64,000 nt of DNA from Cycas panzhihuaensis (Eukaryota; Cycadophyta): assembly GCA_023213395.1 (NCBI GenBank), contig CM041465.1:137399741-137463740 (forward strand), given 5' to 3'. Both the position numbers and the translations under genes were made by a program. Positions 1 through 8,756 of this stretch are shown here, piece by piece. The notes under the pieces are model-generated. The model was given only the letters and a program-made list of their open reading frames with translations. It made no database searches and was not told the origin of the DNA. The stretch's first letter is position 1; each line of letters begins with the position of its first letter.

Positions 1-405
1 TTTGGTTACCCTTTTGTTGGTTATTGCAATGACGTTCTCATGTTTAGGGAAAAGATCCTTGTGGATGGGCTGGTCTAGGTTTGGCCTAAATGCCCGTTTG
101 GGAGAAGAATCACGTTGCGGGGCGGCTCTAGGGTGCTGGGCCCAGCATTGTGAATCTTCGTAGAAATACTCTCCATGGATGGAACACAATTTCTTTTCTA
201 GGGAGGAATCGAGCTTTCTCATTTGAAAAGATTAGGTGTTACCCTTGAGGGGAGCAGCTTGAGAGGCCTAGTGAACTGGTTTATGAGAGGTGGGGGATGA
301 AGGGGCTTGGAGTTTAAGCTCTTTCATGGTACATTCGAATGAGCATATAGTGGAGGTGAGAGGATCCAAGGTCTTCTCTATTGGATGGGAAGAAGACCTA
401 GCAGG
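1..405 (-). pseudogene. Gag C-terminal/linker remnant, cut by window edge (copy A)
   Basis: Continues the minus-strand gag of 406-1903 toward its protease. The matching stretch of copy B (about 45990-46440) is followed on the minus strand by a protease at 45390-45082, so this piece lies between gag and protease. No intact frame or zinc knuckle was recognised here, and the copies differ by several small indels. The protease of copy A would lie outside the window. Confidence 0.6.
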
Positions 406-1903
406 CTATTGGACTTTAGTCTCATAGAGTGGTGGAGGTGCCTCACACCGTTGTGAGGGCTTGAGAGGCTTCTTGAGACCCGCTTGGATCTCAATAGCCT
501 CGAGCACCAAGTGCTTGGCTACGGTGGAGTCACACATTATTGCCCCCATTTTAAGGATTTCAATGTACACTTCTAGGCAAAGGGTGTTGATAAAGAGGTC
601 TTGCTTCAGCTCCTTAGGTAAGGTTGCCTTGGTGGAGTGAAGCAGGTCATGGAAGCATCTCACAAAGTCACGATTCATCTCATCATGACCTTGTTTAAGA
701 GATAGAAGGGCTTTCATTTGGCTTTGGAAAGGACGAGCTATATCAAAATAATTGACGAATTCATCCACGAGTTGTTGGAATGAAAAGATAGAATGTGCTG
801 GCAGGTGATAGAACCACTTAAGGGCATTGCCTTGAAGAGATTGTGGGAAGAGTTTCATAAGGATATGGTCATAAGCCCAATAATCGATACATGCCATAGA
901 AACGCTCTGGACCCGCTCCGTTGGGTCTTGCGATGAGGTTCCATCAAATTTGGGAACCTTGAGAGGGTGAGGTGGTAAGTTGGTCCTTAGCACCTCAATA
1001 AATAGGGGTGTCGATCTATAGTCCATAAAGGGGCGTGCCCTTGACTGGACCATAGGATCGATGAGAGATGGAAGACGAGGTAGACAAGGTTGCCCAAATC
1101 CTCCTTGGGGAATTTGATTCGAAAGGGGATATTGGTCTCCTCCGGTTTGATGAGAAGACACTAGTCCCACATTCGAAGGAATATACATAGGAGCAGATGG
1201 GGGTGAAGGACCCATCCCTCCTTGAGGAAATACCCCTTGTTGGAAAGGAGCCTGAGAGAAGGCACCTTGGGAGAGAACTTTCCCTCCTTGCAAAGGTGCA
1301 ACATGAGGTGTGACATGGGAGGATGGAAAAGAGGGGTGTAGAATTGGGGTTTTGCCTATATGGGCCGCCCGTGGGTGGTGTGACCCTATATGGGTGCAAA
1401 GGGTCCATCCCATAAGCTGAAAGGGAGCTTTCCTTGCTGTGCTCCTACGGTTGAGAGATGTAACCTAAGGGCACGTAAAGGGAGGGATCCCTAGGTTGAA
1501 CTTGGGAGTGTGTGGGGACGGCCCCCACATGGCTAGAAGTAGGGGTGCATGCAGGTCCCTTAGATCCAATAGGTGGCGGATATACTATAGTCGGTAGAGG
1601 TGTAGTCATTTGACTAGAAGGGGGCATGCTCAACCCAAGTTAGGAAGAGGATATGCCTTGGGTGGTCCTCAAGGGCCATGCACTATGAGGAGAGGAAGAT
1701 GAGGCAAAAGATAAACCCATCGTAGGTAGAGGAGTTAAACGGGATGGACGAGGTAAGGTAGATGTAGAGGAAGGAGGCGCAACGCTTCGCAAGATGCTCT
1801 CAAACCACTTGGGATGTGGTTGGAGGCGAGGACCAACCACATAGTGTATATAATCACATCCATTCAATGGGATGGATGTGAGAACCAAGTTAGTGAATTC
1901 CAA
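406..1903 (-). pseudogene. gag: Ty3/gypsy gag polyprotein remnant (copy A)
   Basis: Retrotransposon capsid protein, which packages element RNA into cytoplasmic particles. The best frame runs from 1413 to 406 (335 codons). Its N-terminal third is rich in Gly, Gln and Pro (QGGKVLSQGAF, FPQGGMGPSPP). The retrotransposon gag core follows: VPKFDGTSSQDP, then HILMKLFPQSLQGNALKWFYHLP, ending with DEMNRDFVRCFHDLLHS. This pattern is typical of the non-chromodomain gypsy group (Athila/Tat/Ogre-like). Two Pro/Ser-rich frames upstream, 1903-1640 and 1633-1445, look like a further N-terminal part split by frameshifts. ATG at 1903 is the most upstream plausible start. Copy A keeps the 335-codon frame open, while copy B breaks it. 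There is no matching polymerase in the same orientation nearby. Confidence 0.85.
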
Positions 1904-2559
1904 CGGTTCCTAATGCATCTTGTTGACCCGGAATCGAATGGACCTTATATGATGTAATTTTAACTATTGTCTAATGAAATAAAAAGGGTTATGTGAACAA
2001 TTGTGTGTACTTATTATGGAATGCATGTGAATTGTGGACTTATATGGATGATTAACTAAAGAATATGTATGTTGACCACCTGCACACACCCTAGACTATA
2101 GTGGAAAAGCCTTGACAAGTGAAGAACTGCAGTAGGAAGTAGATTTCTTAGTCAACGCTTATACTGAACATGTCTGTTGTAATTGAGTGAGATGACAGAA
2201 GTAATCTGTATTCCAAGTGTTCTTGTATTGCTCTATGAGGTTTGTTTTTAGGGAATGTTAATTGTTGCCCATTGCCTTCTTGCATGTTCTTCTCTACCAA
2301 TGGAACCATTGAAGTTACTTATCACATAAAGGGAGAGATGCTATTAAGGCTTACTCTTGATCGTGTAGGGTGTATGCCTAGAAGTAGATTTCCACCTGGA
2401 GTATCCAACTGTGAATATCTCTTGATTTGTTAGGACCATTTAAGAAAAAAAAAAATTGTCCCTTTGATGCCATTTTTTGGTTCAAAATCCTTGCTAGTGG
2501 TCCCTTTGGTTCTTTTGTTCATAGAATTCTTCTTTAAACTCCCAACAATCTTTGTGTTT
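1904..2559. other. No gene seen
   Basis: Mixed retroelement-like sequence with stops in all frames and no recognised domain. The 63-codon plus frame at 2242-2433 has no familiar motif and is altered by indels in copy B. The junction near 1910-1935 (47872-47900 in copy B), where the minus-strand gag similarity stops, is one of the less well conserved spots between the two copies. Confidence 0.5.
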
Positions 2560-2895
2560 CTGAGATTTATCTTGTCTTCAAGTTTCTCCTTCTTCTTTAA
2601 TCTTGTCCAACCTCTTGCTTATGTTGTTGAGTGAATTCTTGAGGTCATTTAGGGTTCCTTCTAAATGTGTGTCCATGCTTTATATCTTATCATTCAGTTG
2701 GCTGACCCTTTTATCTATGTCTCCTATTGTTACTAACAGGGTATTCACTATCTTGTTTTGTTAAAGAGTCCTTCCCGACCTTAGTTCCGTTTGAAAGGAA
2801 GTTGGGTAAGGAAAGAAAAGGAGGATATCATTTCCTTATTTTCACTTTGACTTCCTTTGTTATAATAAAGTTGAATCTCCTTCAGAATGGCTTTT
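2560..2895 (-). pseudogene. Minus-strand gag-like coiled-coil fragment
   Basis: Read on the minus strand directly after the primer binding site at 2902-2913, this stretch gives a broken frame with heptad-like leucine/isoleucine and charged residues (NDLKNSLNNISKRLDKIKEE). Such a coiled coil is common near the start of plant LTR-retrotransposon gag proteins. The assignment rests on position after a PBS and on composition, not on a recognised capsid core. Stops and frameshifts interrupt it, and the same remnant is at about 48510-48850 in copy B. Confidence 0.4.
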
Positions 2896-2901
2896 AACGA
2901 A

Positions 2902-2913
2902 CCTCTAATACCG
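2902..2913 (-). other. Degenerate primer binding site (minus-strand element)
   Basis: The reverse complement, CGGTATTAGAGG, matches 9 of 12 bases of the initiator-Met-tRNA primer site TGGTATCAGAGC. It lies two bases inside a TG (2916-2917) that would be the end of the LTR as read on the plus strand. Copy B has it at 48856-48867. Confidence 0.45.
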
Positions 2914-2915
2914 CT

Positions 2916-3240
2916 TGTAGCAATGCCATAAACCAAATTTATCGAAAACTAGGAAAATAGTGTGTAATATACATAAAGAATGCAAGCCATCTAATATTTG
3001 ATATCACACAAGAGAGTACTTAACCAGAATAGATAAATTAAGCTTTTAATATCAATTTCGAATATAATAAATGCTATGTACGACTTGAGAAAAAATCACC
3101 AGATTCTATCTTTCTCTTCAAGGCAAGGTTCCCTCCCAAATTGTAGCCCTAAAGGCCAAAAATGCAGCAACCACTATTCACTTTGGATGCCCTAGGAAGA
3201 GGCCCAAGATCCTTATAAATAGGCGGCACAAATGGTGCTA
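2916..3240 (-). mobile_element. LTR fragment of a minus-strand retrotransposon
   Basis: Starts with TG beside the PBS and contains, on the minus strand, a TATA-like box (CCTATTTATAAGG, around 3210-3224) placed as an LTR promoter would be. The outer end of the LTR was not resolved and may lie further right, before the plus-strand pol begins near 3690. No partner LTR was found in the window. Confidence 0.45.
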
Positions 3241-3690
3241 AGTAACTCGACCAAAAGGAGGATGGAAGTAAGCTAGAATAATCATTCAAAGTTGGTTAGA
3301 ATACATTTTGAAGTTGGCCAAAAAATAAGGTAATTCCTACTCACTTTAAGTCAGATAAACAACTCCTTAGAAGTTGACTAGATAGGAGGAAAGGAATGCT
3401 ACATAGGTCTTCATTATATCCATAGCCTCTCATCATTTGCTAATGAGCTTATATAGAGTGAAACATGTTCTAATTACACAATATACAATTTGAGTTGTTA
3501 ATGGAAGACTCTTTTGCAATGTTCTATTAAATCTCTTTTGAATCTCTCATGTGCTTTATTGCATCTATTGTTTGCTCACTTTATTAAATATTTTGCTCGC
3601 ACTTTTCCTCTAAGTAATATGCATTGCTCATTATATTTTCCTCTCCTAAACAAGATGTTCTATTTGAGTCTAAGCTATCATAAACCAACA
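3241..3690. other. LTR continuation or gypsy spacer, no gene
   Basis: AT-rich sequence between the minus-strand LTR and the plus-strand pol. A 79-codon plus frame (3514-3753) runs into the RT region, but its first part has no recognisable gag or protease motif. It probably holds the unresolved outer part of the LTR and the join between two oppositely oriented elements. Confidence 0.4.
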
Positions 3691-6390
3691 CAACAAGATC
3701 TTTCAAGACATTCCAAAAGGGCAATAGAGTTAATGAGCATGCAATCTGATTAATACTAGGAGTTGCACTAGTCAACATCGACCTTCTGCAGACCACACCA
3801 CTTCAAGAAGGAAATACAACAAATCGCCAAGAATTTGTTACAACAAGGAGCTATTGTGGCCAATTCCAGTCCTTTTCTATCACCAGTTATTTTGATAAAA
3901 AAGAAGGATGGGTCGCATCAGATGTGTGCTCACTATCTTGCTCTCAACAAGTTAACAATCAAGAATAGGTGTCCAATGCTATGGATTGACGTTTTGTGAG
4001 ATGAACTACATGGTGCTAAGAACATCTCTAGGATTGATCTTACTTCAAAGACATGCATAAAACAACTTTATAGACACATCAAGGCTTATTTGAGTTTTGG
4101 GTGATACCATTTGGGCTGGTTAATGAATCAATAACATTCCAATGCACCATGAACATGGTGGTTAAACCATTTATCAAGAAACTTGCCCTACTATTCTTCA
4201 ATGACATTTTGATTTATAGCCAAACATTAGACAAATACTTGGAGCATTTGTAGGAAGTTTTGCAAGTCTTGGAAGAAAACCAATTCTTCACAAATAAATC
4301 CAAATCCACCTTTGGACAAATAGAACTAGAATATTTGGGGCATATCATCACCTAAGACAGAGTAAAGAATGATCCTAAAAAAAGTCCAAGCCATCGTGAA
4401 TTTGCCCACGTCAAATAATATTGCAAGTGCCAGATATTTTTTGGGGGCAGTTGGATTTTTATGACACTTCATAAAAGGATATGCAATCATACTAGCACCA
4501 TTAACGAGACTCACAAAGAAGGGAGCTTTCATATGGCACCAACCAGTAGAACAAGCTTTCCAAGGATTGAAGAATGCCATGCTCACTACCCTATTTTAGC
4601 TACACAAGACGTAAGAGAACCGTTTGTTTTGGAATGTGATGCTTAAGGAGCTGGATTAGAAGCAATTTTGCTTTAGAACAAGCAACCCATAGCTTACGAA
4701 AGTCAGAGACTAAATACAAGAAAACAACTAAAACATATTTACAACAAGGAAATGCTTACAATTATGCATGCCATCCACCAATGGCAACAATACTTAGTAA
4801 GGAGCAAATTCTTCGTCAAGACTAATCATGACAGACTTAAGTATTTCTTGAATCAAAGGGTTTTATCAAACAAGCAACAAAAATGGGTAAGCAAATTGCA
4901 AGCTTTCAACTTTGGTATCATCTACAAGAAAGGGAAAGAGAATGTGGTGGTAGATCCACTAACTAGGAATCCAAAGCAACCCACCCTTTGGGCAATTTCA
5001 ATAGCCACACATAGTTGGACACACGAGTTGGCACAATAATACTAGAAAGATCGAGGGCACAACATATACTCTAAAAAATCCAAGCAAGAACACAAATGAA
5101 ATCTGATTATGGGTGATTTAATTTTGCATAGGGGGAAGATCTTTGTCCCTCATACATCAACACTCGAGGAGAAGTTCATTCAAGAAGTTCATGTGACACC
5201 ATTATTAGGGCATAGGGATCGACAAAATGTATTTCCAAGTCCATAATATATTTTTCTCAAAAAGTTTGAAAGTAGATGTCTACAAGTGTGTATTAGAATG
5301 TGACACTTGTCAAAGAACAATAGCGAAAATATTAGAATTCTAAGATCACTTTACATTACATATACTAGAACAAAATGGGAGGAAATATCAATGGATTTTA
5401 TAATAAGTCTGTTGAGATAAGGAAGTAAGGACTTGTTATTTATAGTAGTGGATCAATTGGCTAAGTATACACACTTTAGAGGTACTCAGTCCATAGTTAA
5501 GGCTAGTCAGATTGTCAATCTATTTATTAAAGAATTTTGCGAGACTGTGGTTTTCCCAAAGTGATAGTAAGTGATCTAATCTAAAATTCATGAACAACTT
5601 TTGACATGAGATGTTCCACCAGGGAGGTACTAAGCTCACAATAAGCATAGCCTATCATCCACAAATAGAAGCAGTGAATAAATGTTTGGAAGGCTATCTT
5701 CAGAACTTTTCACCTAATAAGTAACAACATTAGCATAAGTGGTTATGTCCAATTGAATGGTGGTACGATACCACCTATCACACCTTGGTCAAGATGACTC
5801 TTTTAGGCATTATATGGTTATGAACCCCTATCTCTCCTCCCATGGGCCAATAACTCCTTGTACTTATTGTATAGGACCAACAACAATAGTTGGCTCAGAT
5901 AGTACAAATTTTGAAGGACTATTTTAACTTAGCAAGGAACCATATGCAATTAAAAGTTGATTTGCATATATTAGAAAGGCTGTTTGACAAAGGAGGTGGG
6001 TTTTTTTTAACGCTTCAACTATATACACAATTTACGCTAAAGCAGGCAAGGAGGTTTAAATTGTGGCCACAATTTTATGGGCCTTATTAGATCTTGGAGA
6101 ACGTACAAGAGGTAGCCTACCAACTTGATCTACTACTTAACAACAAAGTGCACAATGTATTGCACGTCTCTTGTGACAATACTTCCCATGATAATCAAGA
6201 CAATACTTCCCATATTAGACGAAGAAGGATAGTTTACTATAGAACACAAGCCATTATCCATATTCAAATTAAGCGACTTTGCTCTAAGAAGATTTGTGAG
6301 TATTTGATGAGGTGGAGAGGCCTCAACAAGGAAGATGCCACGGGAATCGAAGCATGGTACCAACAACATTCTCACATTTCCACGTTTTGA
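3691..6390 (+). pseudogene. pol: Ty3/gypsy pol remnant: RT, RNase H, integrase, chromodomain-like tail (copy A)
   Basis: Domains follow in canonical order. Reverse transcriptase (about 3735-4600): FKKEIQQIAKNLLQQGAIV, LNKLTIKNR, LVNESITFQCTMN. The catalytic F/YxDD reads FFND at 4194-4205, so the first Asp is lost. RNase H (about 4600-5040): VLECDA, YNKEML, KTNHDRLKYFLNQR. Integrase (about 5090-6170): TPLLGH, ISMDFI, AYHPQ, then the C-terminal QFYGPY and VHNVLHVSC. Last is a chromodomain-like tail (about 6230-6390), suggesting a chromovirus-type element. Many stops and frameshifts break it; TAG replaces conserved Gln at 4674-4676 and 6088-6090. No gag or protease precedes it in this orientation. 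It is clearly inactive. Confidence 0.92.
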
Positions 6391-6650
6391 AGGCAAAACA
6401 TGTTTTCAACAGGGAGAACTTGTAGCATTTCTTTTGAATGCATAACTAGGCTCTACTCTTAATATTTTGTTCTTTATTTTTCTCTCTTAATTTTGGTTGG
6501 ATGCCTTTCTCAAAACTAACTTCTATTTTTAAATTTTACTTCACCTGTATATGGGGCATCCTATCCCTATTGTAAGGCATCATTAGAAGATTATCCAATT
6601 TGCTATTTTCAGCCCTACCTGGGATTTGTTTTGGGAGGACACCCCATGTT
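6391..6650 (+). other. 3' untranslated part of the gypsy element
   Basis: Non-coding stretch between the end of the chromodomain-like tail and the polypurine tract. No open frame or motif is seen. Its position fits the 3' leader before the LTR. Confidence 0.5.
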
Positions 6651-6661
6651 GAAAAGGGGAC
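6651..6661 (+). other. Polypurine tract of the gypsy element
   Basis: GAAAAGGGGAC a few bases upstream of a TG (6666) is a typical plus-strand primer site directly before a 3' LTR. Copy B has the same tract at 52602-52611. Confidence 0.6.
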
Positions 6662-6665
6662 GTAT

Positions 6666-6879
6666 TGTGGTGTTCAATAATTGTAAGTTTTGGACATTTT
6701 ATAAATAATATTGAACTATTATTATTGTCTTTGTGATTAGTAATTTTAATTAATCTTTGAGATTTGGTTATTTCACTTTAGCAATTGTCATCATATCACA
6801 TGGTATATTTGGATTTGCTTTGCTAAATAGCATAAGATCTGTGTGTTTTCAATTGTTTTTCATATGAATGCCCACTATG
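6666..6879 (+). mobile_element. Start of gypsy 3' LTR, truncated
   Basis: Begins TGTGGTGTTCAATAA right after the polypurine tract. Copia gag similarity starts by about 6893, so at most ~230 bp of LTR remains; the CA end was not identified. No matching 5' LTR was found upstream. Confidence 0.45.
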
Positions 6880-7976
6880 ATTCCTATAGATTGCCTTTGT
6901 GTTAAAGAGTTTGCCCTAGTCATATGAGAAGTTTGTCATAGTTTGACAATAGCTGAGAAACTCCGCACAATCACTTTTAATGAACTTGAGGGTTTGCTAT
7001 TACAACAAGAGTAGTTGTTGAAAGAAAGTAATAAAGACAAAACATTTGGTGCATATGCAATAAAGTACAAAGGGCATAAGCTCTTTATTTAGAAGGAGAA
7101 TGTTGCTCCCAAGGAACATAATGCTTAGAAGAAGTGTCTTAAGTTCTTTAAAGGGCTAGGTAAATCAAGAGTATGTTATTACTATGGTAGACCTAGGCAC
7201 TTTAAAAAAGACCGTAGAAAGTTGTAATATGATTAATAGAAATAGTATGATTAGTTGAAATAGCAAAAGAAACAATGGTTTGGTTCTTTTTTTGGTCATT
7301 CTTCAAGTAAGGATGAAAAGGAATGACTCTTCATACCAATTTAATAGTTGAGGTATAATTTTGATGAAGCTTGTTATATTGATTCAAGTGTTGCTAGACA
7401 CATGGCATACAAGTTAGAATGGTTTGAACACGTGTGGGAGGCTAAAAGTCAATTTGTTATACTTGGTGATGACTCCATACTACAAGCTGAAGGAATTGGC
7501 TTGGTCTTTATAATTACACCAAGTGGTGAGAGTACTTACATCAATGACATTTTGTGTGTACCTAGACTAATGAAGGATATGATCTTTATTAGTCAAATTA
7601 AGAAAAATAACATGAGTGTTCATTTTGAACATGGCAAATATATAATCAAAGATAGGAATGGAAAAGTTGTAGCAATAGGTATAGAAGAAGATGGCCTTTA
7701 TAAGTCAAAAGGCAGAAATGTGAATCAAAGAGCATTTACTACTAATATAACTCAGAAGAATCATTCACGGCTTAGATGCATGGGACATTTGAATTAGTCT
7801 TGTATTTGGTTGATGCTTAAATTGAATATGGTACATGGCTTACCAAGACTTGAAATTGAAAATTATCTATGTGAACCATGTATAATGATCAAGGAACATC
7901 AAGAGAAATTTGAAAGAGGTAAAGCCTTAAGAGTAAAAGAGAAATTGTACTTATGTCCACTATGATATTTGTTGAC
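6880..7976 (+). pseudogene. Ty1/copia gag, protease and start of integrase (copy A, 5' part)
   Basis: Five parts are visible. Gag: FVLKSLP-stop-SYEKFV near 6903-6936, then FNELEGLLLQQE (about 6975-7015). A degenerate zinc knuckle at 7174-7215 (CYYYGRPRHFKKDRR) has its second and last Cys lost. Protease starts at 7381 with DSSVARHM, where DSG is usual, within an open frame 7348-7797. The GAG pre-integrase region ends with a frameshifted RLRCMGHLN. The start of integrase reaches a VHYDIC-like motif just before 7972. A TAG at 6917-6919 stands where CAG (Gln) is expected. The integrase is then interrupted by the nested element at 7977-8756 and resumes at 8757. Confidence 0.88.
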
Positions 7977-8310
7977 TGTTAGATTGGTTAAGTGTTAACC
8001 ACATACTTACATTAATGTAAATGTGGTTAATTAGTGAGTTGATTAGTTGAATGGCCAGGATTAACGAAGAGTTGCATCCCTTTAGATGGACGTACCATAC
8101 AAGTTTGTATATATATACCAACCCTTAGATTGGATGTATCATCTCATTATAGTGCAATCAACGTAACCACTGATTTGGCTTAGTGGGCTTTTTCGTGAAA
8201 CAGTTTTTCGACATAAATCTAGTGTACTATTCTTTGTTGTTTGATGCTTGTTATGTATGTTAAAGATTTGGATGTATGTTGTGCATGTTAAACCATTCAC
8301 AATCTTAACA
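7977..8310 (+). repeat. LTR 1 of the TRIM-like element
   Basis: Starts TGTTAGATTGG and ends ATCTTAACA, followed at once by the primer site. A TATATATATA run near 8108-8117 could be the promoter TATA box. Confidence 0.8.
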
Positions 8311-8322
8311 TGGTATCAAAGC
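8311..8322 (+). other. Primer binding site of the TRIM-like element
   Basis: TGGTATCAAAGC matches the initiator-Met-tRNA primer site at 11 of 12 bases and directly abuts the CA end of LTR 1, as is typical of Ty1/copia elements. Confidence 0.8.
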
Positions 8323-8432
8323 AAGCATCAAACAATAAAGAATGATACATGAGATCTCTAGGAAAACCCTTTTGGAAAATACTGCCTTCACTTGGAGATT
8401 TCTAATTGAAGCCTAATTCCTTACATTTCCAT

Positions 8433-8441
8433 TAAAGGGGA
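8433..8441 (+). other. Polypurine tract of the TRIM-like element
   Basis: TAAAGGGGA directly abuts the TG start of LTR 2. Confidence 0.75.
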
Positions 8442-8756
8442 TGCTAGAGTGGTTAAGTGTTAACCATATAGTTAATTAATGTAAATGTGGTTAATTAATG
8501 AGTTGATTAGTTGAATAGCCATGATTAACGAAGAGTCGCATTTCTTTATATGGATGTACCATATGGGTTTATATGTATTCCAAGCCCTAGGTTGGATTGT
8601 AATGAATGTAATGATTGATTTGGCTTGGTGGGTTTCTTTCTCAAGAGGGTTTTTCTACATATATTCAGTGTATCATTCTTTGTTATTTGATGCTTGTTGT
8701 GTATGCTAAAGATCTGGATGTATGGTGTGCATGTTAAACCATTTACAATCTTGGCA
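8442..8756 (+). repeat. LTR 2 of the TRIM-like element
   Basis: Starts TGCTAGAGTGG and ends ATCTTGGCA. It is 315 bp against 334 bp for LTR 1. The 62-codon open frame at 8521-8709 lies inside this LTR and is not a gene. Confidence 0.8.

Larger units (their letters stand above)
7977..8756 (+). mobile_element. TRIM-like miniature LTR retrotransposon nested in copia integrase (copy A)
   Basis: A 780-bp unit with LTR 1 (7977-8310), primer binding site (8311-8322), ~131 bp of non-coding interior, polypurine tract (8433-8441) and LTR 2 (8442-8756). The LTRs share TG(T/C)TAGA..GGTTAAGTGTTAACC at the start and AAACCATT(C/T)ACAATCTT..CA at the end, and differ by perhaps 15-20 percent. No coding capacity exists, so it would need enzymes from another copia element. 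The interrupted integrase reads VHYDIC before it and ..SLGGAK after it, so the insertion site is clear. Flanking TTGAC and TGAAC may be a decayed 5-bp target duplication. Confidence 0.82.

Noticed and set aside
8521-8709. 62-codon plus frame with hydrophobic residues (possible small membrane protein)
   Set aside because: It lies entirely inside LTR 2 of the TRIM-like element and overlaps LTR homology.
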